Assembly: GCA_037176905.1 (NCBI GenBank)
Contig: JBBBWG010032530.1
Coordinates: 25,355-58,992 of the forward strand
Reading direction: 5' to 3'
DNA from: Azolla pinnata
Lineage: Eukaryota > Streptophyta > Polypodiopsida > Salviniales > Salviniaceae
DNA: 33,638 nucleotides
A program made the position numbers and the translations under genes. Shown here in pieces: positions 1 through 12,254 of the stretch (positions are counted from its first letter, which is position 1; each line of letters starts with the position of its first letter). A model generated the notes under the pieces. That model made no database searches. It was not told the DNA's origin and saw only the letters and a list, made by a program, of their open reading frames with translations.

Positions 1-62
<62 letters not shown>
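1..62. repeat. (AATC)n tetranucleotide microsatellite
   Basis: Fifteen uninterrupted AATC units followed by AA run from the first base of the window, so the array is truncated by the window edge and its full length is unknown. No gene overlaps it. Confidence 0.97.
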
Positions 63-63
<1 letters not shown>

Positions 64-2077
64 GGATCTCTATCTATCTCAAATTGTTTTCCTTTCGGAC
101 AACACTGTAAACATGATATTTTGCCTTATGTAAATATTGGATGATTGTATTTGTCTTCACCATCGTACTCTTGTAGATGAGTGGATACACAAACATTATT
201 GTATGCTTTTACTCGCGAGTCATTTTGGCCTAAGTAGACAGTAACATTTTCTTTGTTTTTGAGGTAGGCTTCCAAGAATAACTAGAATAACTAGAATCTG
301 ATCCGAGTTTAAAGAGAGGAAAGAGACCCCTCTCATTTAAGCAGCGGAATCCCCCACACGCTTTCTTTGAGACAGTGCCCAACAGTAGTACATCACATGC
401 CTTGGTGGTTAGCATGCAATCGGAAAGGCCGCGTGAGCATCAGTAATACAAACCCAACGGCACTCTTCCGCGTTCAATGCCCAAAGACACATACACAGAG
501 AGGCCTAAAAGACAAGATCCGTGTTATTATATCGTGCAGCTGGGTGTGAATGCATTTCTGGGGCTGGAAACAATAGCTAAAATTACAAAGACTATCATGA
601 GTCGGAAAAATCAGCGAGGAAACAAGACCCTGTTGAGCTTAACTCTAGTCTAACTCTGTGAAATGACTCCAGAGGGGACAAGAAAAACATGAGCCAAGAA
701 CCTGAGAAGAGATAGCAACGGAAACGATCTCCAGTGCCATCGGACCCATAATCATCGTCCTCGGATAATCATCAAAAAAGATTGGTGTGAGGTTCGAATG
801 CAGCAATGCCACAGAACAACATCAGCTCAAAATACGTGGACCAAGCAGGAGGTGGCACGACCAGAGTGTGGACGGAAACAACTTACGTGTTTGCCATGCA
901 TGAGAAGCTGTCATAATTGAAGGCCAGATATTAACATCCGTACGTGCATGGATGAGTTGACGAGGGAGATTCGAGCCATCGGGCTTCTGCTGGTCCCGAT
1001 CTGCTAGCCATCTGAAGCCACTAGCTGATGTTTTCTGTGCATTGATTACTTACTAGGTACCAGCAACTTTAACTGAGTTTTTAATCAACATCTTTAATCG
1101 ACTCGATTTAGCTGATTTGGAGCTAGTTGATCTGGTTAAGTGTTTTTCTCGTGTACGAAAATGTTTTTAAAAAAAATAAAATCTTGATGTAATGTTTGCC
1201 TCAAAGCAATTAAGTCTTAACCATTTTGACCTAAACCAGTTTGAAACGGCTCAAGCTTGAGTTTTCTTTAACGGCTTGGCTTGAGATCTCCTTAGTCGGT
1301 TAAGCCTAATCGAGCCATTGCCGATAGCCATCGGTTACTTGTTTCAATAGCAGACGTTATGATGATCCATCTTGATTTGATTATCTTGTAAAACCAAATG
1401 CATTACATTTGTTCACAATTTATACATTCGAACCGTTTACGCCACAAATACACTCCAACAAGATCCTTGTTTTTTGAAGTTATCCACAATTACTCATCCT
1501 CAAGGCTGGTTACAGACTTATCAATTTATCATCAACCTTGCATCAGCCGAAAATCGTAATTCAGCCAAAACCAACAGTCTCTCCATGTTTACAATCTCAT
1601 TATGACAATCCACTCAACTTCCATGTCGCATTTAGATTTGTAAAGCAAGCATCATATGATGATACTGATTTTCTGTTTACAAAAAGTACATGGTGTAAAA
1701 TCCATTTTGGATTACTCATAAGAAGAATAGAAGAACAGAAAAAGGGCAGGAAATCGAAACCCCAAATCAACAACGGCAGCTCCTTAATCCATCGAATGCG
1801 AATCGATAAACGAGAGCACACTCAACTTTCGTACTTTCTGCAAAACATCGACAGATTTTCATGTACAGAGAGTAACCGAAAATGCGGTAGCAAAACCCAT
1901 GCCTTACACTGAAAGATCAAGTCCTGATACAAGTTTCCTCGATATTCCACGAGTTCAGCGACGAAAATGTATCCGAGCTTCGGCGCATGTGGGGAAATAC
2001 CATCAAATATATAGCTTGGGTATTGGGAAAACATGAGGACTACCCAAAGCTTGGAATGGATGGATGGATAGTTTGCC
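63..2077. other. spacer downstream of the PDR pseudogene
   Basis: AT-rich non-coding DNA with no credible gene; open frames here are short and lack family resemblance. At about 1080-1340 lies a stretch rich in GGCTCGG/GGCTTGG/AACGG-type words, similar in style to the spacer at 24.1-24.8 kb and possibly transposon-derived. From about 1660 to 2077 the sequence is the 3' flank of the PDR gene. It is recognisably repeated at about 12255-12745, which shows that it was duplicated together with that gene's last exon. Confidence 0.6.
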
Positions 2078-5000
2078 TCACCGTCTCGAGAAATTGAGCT
2101 TTTTGATACCATATGTGAACAGAAACATGAACATCAAGGGGAAGACGGCTTCAACCGCCACAACTACCCCCAGGAAATCGTACTTGTACCCGAACTTCTC
2201 CTCCATATACATCTTCACCGATGGTTGTTGCCCAACAATATCTGGATTGTTGATGACAGTTGTTACATCTCCTAATTGGGATGTCAGCAATCCACAAATC
2301 GGCCACGACAATGGATTTGCCCAGAAAAACCATCTCCACCACTTCGGGATGTGCTCTGCACCCATCATAACAAACAAAAAGGAAAAGGAAAGGAGAAAAA
2401 GGAATTATATCCCATGTTTATGAGTGGTGAAGCATCAATGTATAAGCTACATGGACATGCAAAAAGCTTTTTCACAAGTTCTTTTCCAATAACCAGCAGC
2501 TCACAACTTGCTTTGTTAGATGCATCATTTTTTTTATTTACCGGTCGAGGTATCAAGAATCCGGAAAACAAGTTAAAGAAGGCAAAGATCGTGGAGGAGA
2601 TCATCGTTGATAACTGAACATTCGGTGTGATCGCTATGCTCATCATGCCGTAATAGGTAAAGCTGAGGACCGTGAAGAGCATGAAGAAAAAGAAATAGAA
2701 GAACTTGGCTGCAGTCCATTCATAGTTGATCATGGCGTAGACGATGGGTGTATATATCAGGGTTTGAGCAAATATGTAAGGAACCTCAAAATCTGCCTAC
2801 ACACCACAAAATGACACATCCGAGAAAAAGGAGTTATGATCCATTGAGGCAGTTATGACAAGCACCGCAATGTGTCTTAAACCCATACACATTGATTGCA
2901 AGAAACTTCCAAGAGAGAGAGATGTTGTGTCTAGGATTTTACCTGAGCATATGCATATGCCCATTCAGAGTACCTCCCTGCTCCTCTTTCGCGGTAAAAC
3001 ACAATCCGCTCGATCGCCACCACTGGCTGGATTCTGTTTGTATTAGTATATCCGAGAAACAATGTTGTGGCATAGATCGAACCCATGATATTCGCCAGAT
3101 CTTGAACCGTGCCTCTGTCATATAAAGTTTAAGTCATGGTAGTAGGGTTTAGAACAAAACAAGTGTGGATTTTCAGGTTCAGCACACTACCTATTTCCTA
3201 GATATTGTATTACATCCACGTCTTAACCTGCATATGCATTTGGACATGCATAGGAATATGCATGAATGTGGTTGACATGTGTGGGAGCAAACAAATTACC
3301 TCTTTTGACCAAGATTCCAGAAGGTTGTTCCAAATATCAATGCTAGTGCAAAGATAAACATCAACCGCACAGCATTGTACTCAGGATTACGCCAGTAAGA
3401 CCAATGTTGTTTCCACAAGCATGCCATGCATTGTTCCAAAAAGGTTTGGGAGTATCTGGTTGTGAAGAAAAGATCTTTGGAACCCGCAGCAGGGATGCTT
3501 AGTTTCTCTACTAGCTCTTCTGTAGACCTGCTCAAATTAAAATATGGGTATGGGGAAGCATTAGATTATGATGTATATCAAATTCAATGCATGCCTGAAG
3601 TTTTAAAAAATTTTAAAAAGGGGACGAAAAGAAAGAAAGGTACATTGCATTACCGATGTGAAGCGGAATTTTTGTACATTTGTGCAAAGTCGACACCAAG
3701 TTGAGCCTCAACTAATGAAGAGCTGACCTCGAGCATCCACGTTGCTGGGTTGTATCCTTCCTTGATGTGGGGCACGCCAGGAATAGACTAGAAAAGGAAA
3801 TCATAGCATGTGTGAGGCAGTAGATGGAAGCACAGATTTAGATAGTGCATTGTGATCTGACAGATGACTGGATTGTCAAACTTACCTCGTAATTTCATGG
3901 CTTTGTAATGTAAAGTTGCTTTTGGTTTGGGAAAACACATGATGCAAAATGAAGTTAAGCATACACTTGACACAAGGGAAGTTTTACGGCAGAGATTAGG
4001 ATTTACCTGGAAGTAATCTATGAGATTGCAGGAATGGTGCCCAAGCTGACCTGAATAGATAACATGGCCTCCGCGTTTCAGTAGAAGGAGCTACATCAGC
4101 ACCTACGCACTTCAAGATGAATGCTTCAATACTTCAAGCCGAACATGGACAGAAAATAGCGATGTAACCACCGCATCGAAAGCCTCAAAGATGTCAATGC
4201 TGGGCTGGTGAACGGTGCACACCACTGTCCGACCTGTGTCCACTATGTTGCGCACTGTCCTCATCACAATGGCTGCAGTTCGTGCATCCAAACCTGAAGT
4301 TGGCTCATCCATGAAGACTATTGAAGGATTTGCCACCAGCTCCACAGCTATTGTTAGCCTCTTCCTCTGCTCGGTTGAAAGGCCACTTACACCAGGCAGG
4401 CCCACTAATGCGTGTTTAATAGGACTCAGCTCTATGAGCTTCATAACGTCCTCTATAAACATCTATAAAGATAATTCACAGCAAACAGCAGGTAGGTTTT
4501 AAGGGTTTACTCGAAGAAAGAAGTCCAATGCTTTTCCTAGGTTTATTCACACAGCAAAGAGCATCGGCAGAGATCCTCTGAAGTATTTACCATTCTCGTC
4601 CTCTTGTCGACATCTTTTGGTAGACGCAGCCAAGCTGAATACATCAGAGATTCCTTTACAGTGACATTGGGTGAGTGTATATCGTTCTGTTCACAATATC
4701 CAGAGATTCTGACAAATGTTTCCTGCTTCTTCGGGTATCCAGATATCCTGATATCACCCTCTACATAGCCACATGTCTTTCTTCCAGATAAAACATCCAT
4801 AAGAGTTGTTTTTCCTGCCCCACTAACACCCACTAAGGCAGTCAAGACCCCAGGCCTAAAAGCCCCAGTCACTTCATGTAGCAGCTGGAGCCTGTCTGAG
4901 TTGGATATACCCTTTTTCTTCATTTCCTGCATTTTCAATCAATATTCAGAAAACCATCAGAGCCACTATTGTACATGGAATAGAATAGTCGGTGAGGGAA

Positions 5001-5612
5001 AACCAATGTATTGGAACAGATCTCAAAGACTGACTTACTCGAGGCATGTCAATATAATAGCTGACACACTTGAAGGATATAGAGACTGGTATGAAAGGAA
5101 GCACCATCCCAGTCTTATGAATTTGGTTTGTACATCCCTTGATCTCGACATCAGATAATAGATCATCCAATGGCCCCACTTTATCTGAGTTTGTACCTGA
5201 GACATAATTAGTTTAATAGTTGCCCTCGCTTTAGTTGAGGAAGTTGGCAATCAGATGAAGCTTCACCTGTAAGAGTCAGTAAACTATTATAATAGATCAT
5301 TTTCTATTCAGAAACTCATGATGTACCTCGAGGATATGCAGACTGTCTCTGTATGAATTTTCCATTATCATCTCGGGTAATTTCTTCAGATGACATCGAC
5401 CGTGGCCTACTGTAAGCTATACACAACATGCAAAATAGGGAGTCAACGACATCTGAGAACATAAATTTATGTGTTGACGGTTTAATTACAGCCTAGTTGC
5501 TATATGCAGTGTGTTCCACGAATCTCATACGTTGAAGATAGGCCAAAGCCATTGTGAATAAGATATTGTAGAGGATGGCAAACCCAACCAAAGCACTAAC
5601 GCCAATCCAATA

Positions 5613-5615
5613 TCA
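5613..5615 (-). other. premature TGA at the end of PDR TMD1
   Basis: Exon 5531-5693 reads L-K-S-R-G-L-H-T-E-A-E-stop-Y-W-I-G-V. PDR proteins carry W or Y-W at this site (EAYWYWIGV-like), so TGG has become TGA. Like the other stop, this is a G-to-A change on the coding strand. Confidence 0.85.
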
Positions 5616-5777
5616 TTCTGCCTCTGTATGGAGCCCTCTGGACTTCAAAACAGCTGTGCCTACTGTATTAGCATCGATACTCCCATTGTAGGGCTGTGGC
5701 ATTTACAGAATACATTGTTAAGGAGGCAGTTTGTATGTATAACAGATATATACACACACATACGTTCATACATATAG

Positions 5778-5778
<1 letters not shown>

Positions 5779-5818
<40 letters not shown>
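5779..5818. repeat. (GATA)10 microsatellite in a PDR intron
   Basis: Ten perfect GATA units lie in the intron between exons 5849-5952 and 5531-5693. Open frames reading YLSIYLSI here are artefacts of the repeat. Confidence 0.97.
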
Positions 5819-5819
<1 letters not shown>

Positions 5820-5932
5820 GATGTGCACCTAATGAAAACACCTCTGACCTTTTTCCAACGATCTCCAAGGAACTCATTTATTGCTACACTATTTTGTGCA
5901 TACATCATAGGTGAGATCCAATAAGCCCAAAT

Positions 5933-5935
5933 CTA
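5933..5935 (-). other. premature TAG in PDR TMD1
   Basis: In exon 5849-5952 the frame reads Q-I-P-K-W-stop-I-W-A-Y-W-I-S-P. PDR proteins have a second tryptophan at the stop position (KKWWIWGYWISP-like), so TGG has become TAG. The flanking reading frame is otherwise intact, which points to a point mutation, not a mis-chosen frame. Confidence 0.85.
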
Positions 5936-6952
5936 CCACTTTGGAATTTGATCTGCCCAAAATAAATCACAAAAATACGTTTCATTACAAATTTGTGCAA
6001 AGCTAAAAATAGCACTGTATCAGATGAGACCTCAGTACCTCCAGAAATAATAAAACCTCCCATGAGGAAGAGAATCAAGATTCCAAAAGTTCCAAAGGTT
6101 TGACTTACTACCATAGTCCTCCCAACTGAACCAATAAAACGGAAAAGACCAGCTGCCACTTGTGAAAGGCAGAATAATAGCAACAACTGCTTGAAGAAAC
6201 TGCATTCACCCAAATGGAATCATATCAGCATGGATTTGACATCCGTACACTCCACATTTCAAATTCTGTATTACAAACCTTTTTGGATCGGGATTAAATC
6301 CTATGAGATAGTATGTTGGACAAACCCATATCAAGGCATCTATCAGAGAAAAAGGTATTCCCAAAATGATAATCGGTATGGAGTAGCACCATGAAGGAAA
6401 AAAGAAATTCTCCCTTTGCTTGTAATACACAGGCAACCCCAAAACAATCATATTCATCTCGAATAGACCATCGAATATGACTATCACTAATCCAAAAAAA
6501 AGCGCACCCATGTACAGATTTCCATCAGCGACGGTATTCTGATGAAGATCAGTTCTAAAGAAAAGTGTCATAGCAACGAAGGCTGCCAACAATATCTGCT
6601 CGCAGTTAATACAAACCAAGGGAAGTGTGTGTTAGTTAAACCTTTTCTCTTAAAAAGAAGGCTGAAATTCAGAAGTCTCTAATGCAATGCATAATCCAAG
6701 ACTGCATACCTTAAAAGTTTTAAAAACGTAGACAAAAGAGTTTCTCTTCATGAGCAGTAATTCTCTTGAGAAGCATGCCTGAAAGAGGTCTCTCTTTCTG
6801 ATGCCATAGTTCTCGGTCAATAGTGCAGCAGGATGGCTCCTTGACTTATCAAATGGAACATTCAGTTCTTCTTTCAGAGACTCTCCAACAGGGGAGCACG
6901 CAAAGATATCAGCAAATTCCTTCCCTGAAATGTATCTGTATGGCTGTGTTGA

Positions 6953-7020
6953 ATCCAACCAATACTGTTGTTGATCCACCTGATCAAATGCAAAGAGATC
7001 ACCTGATCCAACCAATACTG
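6953..7020. repeat. 15-bp direct repeat at the NBD1 deletion edge
   Basis: The word ATCCAACCAATACTG occurs at 6953-6967 inside exon 6710-6979, where it encodes part of QQYWLD on the minus strand. It recurs at 7006-7020, just outside that exon's acceptor. The two copies are 53 bp apart. This is the side where the missing NBD1 exons should begin, so the repeat may mark a repair scar. Confidence 0.8.
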
Positions 7021-8880
7021 ACTAGAAAGCAAGCCTACCATAGTTTCTTCTAACCTTATGCTCCATTTTTGGTGTTAATTCACATTAGTTTCTTTTCAAC
7101 CCCTTTTTCTAAGGCGAATTAATATGCACAAATTCACCATGAAGTTAGAAAAAACTACAGTGAAACTGCCTTGTGTTCAGAAGCGATGCCATAACACAAA
7201 CTGCTCATGGAGCCGCTAAACATGTTCTATTTTAGAGTACACTGACCATATCTGGTTCCAACACCTTGACAACGGGCAGAGAAATCCAGAGTTTCACGGA
7301 CAGTCATGAAAGGTATGCACATATTGGTTTGGCTAATGTAAGCCGAGGTACGTTGTGGGATGAATTCGGACATCTCGCACCCATTATATGTTACCTTCCC
7401 CGATGCCTAGAGGAAAAGATAATTAGAATGGTAGGAAAACACGCGATTTTTTTAGAGTTTTGATGCATGAGTAGCTTAGATCAGAAAAGATGGTTTAGTG
7501 CTATGCACAACCACTTACTTTGAGATCATGGGGTAGTTTTCCTGCAAGAGCAAGCAAGAGCGTAGTCTTCCCTGAACCAGGGGATCCAAGAAGCAGTGTC
7601 ATCCTGGGGGAAAACCAAAACATGGACTGATTGAAGTTCCGTGGTTACTAAAAATCGCATATTTTATGTAAATCATATTTTCTAGAATGCTATGAAGTAT
7701 TTTAACAAATACCTTCCTTACGTTCTGGACAGGAAATTTGAAATGATTCCACACAATCTATGCATTTAACGTCTTTAAGATATTCTTAGCTAGTCAATGT
7801 ATTCAAAAAGTATATTTTACATTTCCAAAAAGTAAAAAAAAATACGAATAGAATTTTTATCTAAAAATTTCTTCTAAGATGAAGAGATCTCTTCATTGAA
7901 GGACGTTTTTGGCTTGATTTCTTCAGCAAGTAAATTTATTTTGTTACACAGTCCACTTATATTAACTAAATAGATTAAATTCCCCGTAGTTTGTAAAATA
8001 AACTCAAACAAATGCAAGAAGTATTGAACGTATTTTTCATACACTATGTATATAATGTGATTCATCCATAGAATATGTAATCCAGGAAATTTAGAAAGAA
8101 CAGTAGACTATTTTAAAAATATTTAGTTTTATATAGTCTACGCGCATTGTATGCTACCTAGTTGACAACTTTGACTGATTCTAGCTTAAACCTTCCATGG
8201 GTCCTTCATAACCATGTTTAGGAATGCTTTTAATCATACAATCACTCTGAATAGCAAAGTTCTATTTCCAATCAGTAAAAGTGGCTTTATATGGCTGGAT
8301 CGAATTAGCTAAAGGTTGGTGATCCGATCATACAGAAGCAGAAGAAGCTCTGGTCAAGAAAAGGTTTTACAACTTGATCGAATGAACAAAGTTTACTCGA
8401 TAGAATCAACTTAAAGTTGCTGGATGGGATAAACAAACGCGCTACTCGATGGAGCCAGAAAAAAAATGCTGGATCCAAAAGCTTTGCAATTATCCAATCG
8501 GAGAGCAAAGTTTTGCAGGAGCCAAACCTGGAGGGTTTGATGACGCCATTGCCATCGTGAAGGATATCGAGGGCTTCCTTTGCCGAGGGCAAGCAGGAGC
8601 CAAACATGCCCTGTTCCAATTCAGCACCAGAACACAACATCAGATTCTCTGACACAATCCATACATAAGAGAAAAGCATCAAGCGGGAATGATCATCCGG
8701 GGGATGTAAAAAAGAGAGCTCACCAGCACCAAATCTCTGGTGAAGTTGAAGAGAGTGGGCAATGCCCGGCTGCCCTGGAGCACATTGGGAGCAGTGACGC
8801 GGAGATGTTGGAATCGAACCTCGATCTTGGGCACATGGAGCCCAACACTGTCGTCGTCGTTACGAGAAGGTTAGGTCTGC

Positions 8881-9963
8881 AGGCATGCATGCATGCATGC
8901 ATGGATGGATGACATGGATTTTGTCCACTGTTAGATGGATGTGTGCATGCATCCACATGCATGCGTGTGGGCATGTATGCATGCAGGCATGCTTGCATGT
9001 TGCTCATTCCTAGATGTATAAATGTATGTATGCATTCAAAGGCATGAATTGTTAGATGTACGTATGTGTATGTATGGACTTCATTCCTAGATGTATAAAT
9101 GTATGTATGCATTCAAAGACATGAATTGTTAGATGTATGTATGTGTATGTATGTGTATGTATGGATGCATGGATGGATGACATGGATTTTGTTCATTGTT
9201 AGATGGATGTGTGCATGCATGTACTTGTATGCGTGTGGGCATGTATGCATGTGGACATGCTTGCATGTCGTTCATTCCTAGATGTATAAATGTATGTATG
9301 CATTCAAAGACATGAATTGTCAGATGTATGTATGTGTATGTATGTGTGTGTATGTATGTATGTAGGCATGCATGCATGTGTGGATGGATACATTGCATGC
9401 ATGGATGGATGGACAAGACATGCATTGTTGCTCATTCTTAGATGTATAAATGTATGTATGGACGCAAAGACATGAATTATTAGATGTATGTATGTGTGCA
9501 TGCATGTAGGCATGCATACATGTGTACTTGGATGCATTGCATGCATGGACAAGACATGCATGTTGTTCATTCTTAGATGTATAAGTGTATGTATGCATGC
9601 AAAGACATGAATTGTTAGATGTCTGTATGTGTGTATGTATGTATTTATGTAGGCATGCATGGATGCGTTGCATGGATGCATGGATGGATGGACAAGACAT
9701 GCATGTTGTTCATTCCTAGATGTATAAATGTATGTATGCATGCAAAGACATGAATTGTCAGATGTATGTATGTGTGTGTGCATGTATGTATGCAGGCATG
9801 CATGCATGGACAAGACATGCATGTTGTTCTGAGATGTATAAATGTGTGTATGCATGCAAAGACATGAATTTGTTAGATGTAAGCATGTGTGTGTGTCTGT
9901 ATGTATGTAGCGATGCATGCATGTGTGGATGGATGCATGGATGGATGGACAAGACATGCATTG
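8881..9963. repeat. ATGT-rich minisatellite in PDR intron 1
   Basis: Degenerate tandem units share a core TCATTC(C/T)TAGATGTATAAATG, followed by ATGTATG/ATGCATGC runs and ending in GGACAAGACATGCATG. Core copies begin near 9004, 9081, 9271, 9432, 9566, 9709 and 9825, with a further copy at 10441 beyond an insertion. Spacing varies from about 75 to 190 bp because the internal ATGT and ATGC tracts differ in length. Long His/Thr/Met-rich open frames across it (for example 9304-10029 minus) are by-products of the repeat. Confidence 0.9.
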
Positions 9964-10436
9964 CTTTTTTTTGGAAGATTTTATCCTGTCATTAGTTATA
10001 AACAAGGCCAAATGGCTACATAAACCCAAATGGGGAAATAGCTATTATGGAGGTGGGAAAAGCCACCTAGGAGGAGTAAAATTCCATATAACAACATTAT
10101 TATGGACCTCAAACAAACGAGAATGATACCAATGTTTATAAAACATATTACGGGCTGAATGATCAAAGATGTTATTATACTGGCCTTTTAAAGTGTGAAT
10201 AATTATGGACCAAATTTCCTTGACCGCATCAACAGGAAGTATTGATTTGCTATCAAATATTTTGGCACATCTGGACTTTCATATCACCCACATAGTAGAA
10301 ACACTAAGAATTTCCCACAATGGAAGAAAACTATCTTTACATTCCTGACTTGAGAAGGGATGTAAAGGGATAGGTAGTATCTGTCTAACAGAACTGTCAA
10401 GGTAAAAAGCTTGACCGTGCAACAAGACATGCATTG
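9949..10436 (-). mobile_element. LINE-like insertion, 5'-truncated, with TSD
   Basis: A 458-bp block (9964-10421) unrelated to the surrounding minisatellite is bounded by the 15-bp direct repeat ACAAGACATGCATTG (9949-9963 and 10422-10436). The minisatellite resumes exactly after the second copy. On the minus strand the block ends in a short A-run (A8, plus-strand T8 at 9965-9972), as expected for target-primed reverse transcription. Minus-strand fragments include WNFTPPRW preceded by a W-x5-H-x-LKGQYN stretch. These resemble the linker before the RNase H domain of plant non-LTR retrotransposon polyproteins (WNPPPPGW-like). The coding remnant is short and broken, so family assignment is tentative; the insertion structure is clearer. 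Confidence 0.65.
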
Positions 10437-10520
10437 TTGTTCATTCTTAGATGTATAAATGTATGTATGCATACAAAAGAAATGAATTGTTAGATGTATG
10501 TATGCATGCATGTGTGCAAG
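10422..10520. repeat. displaced last unit of the PDR intron 1 minisatellite
   Basis: The unit core (TCATTCTTAGATGTATAAATG at 10441) and its ATGTATG tail reappear here, separated from the main array only by the LINE-like insertion. It ends about 45 bp before the splice donor of the first PDR exon. Confidence 0.85.
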
Positions 10521-10832
10521 GGGGAGGCAGCAGTTGATCTGCTGTAGATCAATGCAATCCTCACTTGTCGATCCGCTTGCGGAGCTTGAGCAGAAACTGC
10601 TCGTTGTCAACGTCGACAACGTGGAGGATTGTGTCGATGAGCTGCTGTTTCTGGGCGGCCGTGATCGTGCTCAGTTCGACCAGCTCCAGAGGCCTCGACC
10701 CGTCGGGCTTGACACTGGGGAGGAGCCCGTTCCGAAGCCGATCATTAGTCGGCAGTCTCTCCAGGCTTGCCCAGATGAGCCTAGCCTCCACATCTTGGGC
10801 ATCTGATCTCCCTCTGTCGTCGGACATCATCT

Positions 10833-10879
10833 AGCTACTGCTGCTATTGCTGTTGTTATTGTTGTTGTTGCTGTTGCGG
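10833..10879. repeat. CTG/TTG trinucleotide tract in the PDR 5' leader
   Basis: An imperfect run of CTG, TTG and ATT triplets sits immediately upstream of the PDR start codon. On the coding strand it is CAA/CAG-rich leader sequence, closed by an in-frame TAG before ATGATG. Confidence 0.8.
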
Positions 10880-12254
10880 TGATCTGTTCCGGAGCTTGCC
10901 TTCCTGGCTTGCCCCCGAGGGAGAGGCCCTTATGAACCCTGCGAAACTCCAATCATGCCACTGGGCCCTGTGATTGGATCTGGCTCCGCATCGTCGTCAG
11001 TATGACAATCTGCTCCATCTGCTACTGCCATAGGAGAAACTTTCTGCTAAATGGCTGACACCTGTTGTTTTATCATGCCCTTCTCTGAGTCGTATCCTTA
11101 TAAATGAGCTTGTTGGAATGTAATCACAAACCCTAAACCCTTTGTCAAAATCTTGGGGGGTTCAGCTGAGTTCATGAATGGTATCATCCGACACAGGAAG
11201 GAAATCTTTCGAAATCCGACTAGAAACGAACAAATTATCAGTCGACGTACCGGATTCAATGTCGAAACCAATCATAGAGCAATGTGAAGAAGACCGATTG
11301 ACAACGAAACTGCTTGAAACGGATCGATTTGCAACCCACTAATTCTCAATAATTACCATTTTGGTGCCTATTTTCAATCAAATCGACTCCTCCGTTTACT
11401 AAATGATCGTTTCCTTGTATGATTCTCGAGTATAATTTTGCTAGCTTCAAACTTGTGTTCGATTTTATGGTGTAAATTTATGGCAATTAATTGCTTGTAA
11501 TTTTACTGGTGTTGTATCGGTTGTGCTGTTCGATTGCTAATTATATAGTTACAATTTGATTAGTTTCGCGGTTTCGTTATTATGTTCTTTGATTATTTGA
11601 TTTATGGATCGATCGATTGTCAGGATAGCGCGCGTAAGATGGGAATTATTCAGAAAATTGTGGGCATCAAACCGTAAGTATAAAACATCGTTGGGCATCA
11701 AGTAATAATTTGATTGCTTGAAAACATTTTTATGTATTGTTATAACTAATCGAACATCTTCCATTTAATAAGCAAATCATCAGAATTTGACGAGAAATTA
11801 TCCACAAATTTCCCCTAATTGATACATCACATATAGGTTGAGCACCTTCAGTTTAACATTGATGAGGCTGTTGTTGACATGCGCATCTGATTGATTTCCT
11901 TCAAATGCAATCAATGATTCAAAAAGCTTTACAAGAAAAAATCGAGAAATCCATGTTATTTCTCTCATGTTTCTTTCATCATAAACGTCACGATACAGCA
12001 ATGCTCATGACGATCAATGGAGAGATTTGAAAGCAATGTCCATAAAGATTGTATATAGACATTTGTGCCCATGATGAATGCAATGATTTTTGTGATAATC
12101 GATGTCAAAAGTATAGTGTGATAGCCATCGCACATTATTATGTATCACCAAGCCTACAAGATAAGATCGAGCTATGATTACAAAAGTACCTAACCATTGA
12201 TAATCCAATTTATCATATGGTCAAGTAGTCTTGATGTAATAATGGAGTTCGCGT
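10880..12254. other. PDR upstream region, no gene seen
   Basis: AT-rich sequence that would hold the promoter of the minus-strand PDR gene. A TTTATAAGG-like word on the minus strand near 11096-11104, about 270 bp before the ATG, is the only TATA-like candidate and is weak. No coding similarity was recognised. Confidence 0.4.

Larger units (their letters stand above)
2078..10830 (-). pseudogene. PDR-type ABCG transporter pseudogene (full-size ABCG)
   Basis: In living relatives this is a full-size plasma-membrane ABC exporter arranged NBD1-TMD1-NBD2-TMD2. Exons in coding order: 10565-10830, 8724-8847, 8528-8610, 7519-7603, 7243-7406, 6710-6979, 6279-6595, 6039-6199, 5849-5952, 5531-5693, 5327-5416, 5039-5196, 4591-4926, 4172-4462, 4007-4090, 3654-3787, 3300-3527, 2943-3114, 2542-2796, 2078-2353. 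Splice phases agree at every join except across the NBD1 gap. The N-terminus shows a PDR ALERLPT-like word (SLERLPTNDRLRNG). Walker A of NBD1 is [12 protein letters not shown]2 keeps GVSGAGKTT, signature [11 protein letters not shown], Walker [14 protein letters not shown] and H-loop TVHQPS. TMD2 ends LNFSRR. The start is supported by an in-frame TAG directly upstream of ATGATG. Defects: about 170 residues of NBD1 are absent between exons 5 and 6, and Trp codons are TAG at 5933-5935 and TGA at 5613-5615. Transcription may persist, but a full transporter cannot be made. Confidence 0.9.

Noticed and set aside
5327..5693. frameshift between PDR exons 5531-5693 and 5327-5416
   Set aside because: An upstream acceptor (TAG at 5417-5419) restores phase and gives YLQPYSRPRSMSSEEI, matching the family, so no frameshift is needed.
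9304..10029. 241-residue His/Thr/Met-rich minus-strand ORF
   Set aside because: It is generated by the ATGT/ATGC minisatellite, runs through the LINE-like insertion boundary and has no family resemblance.
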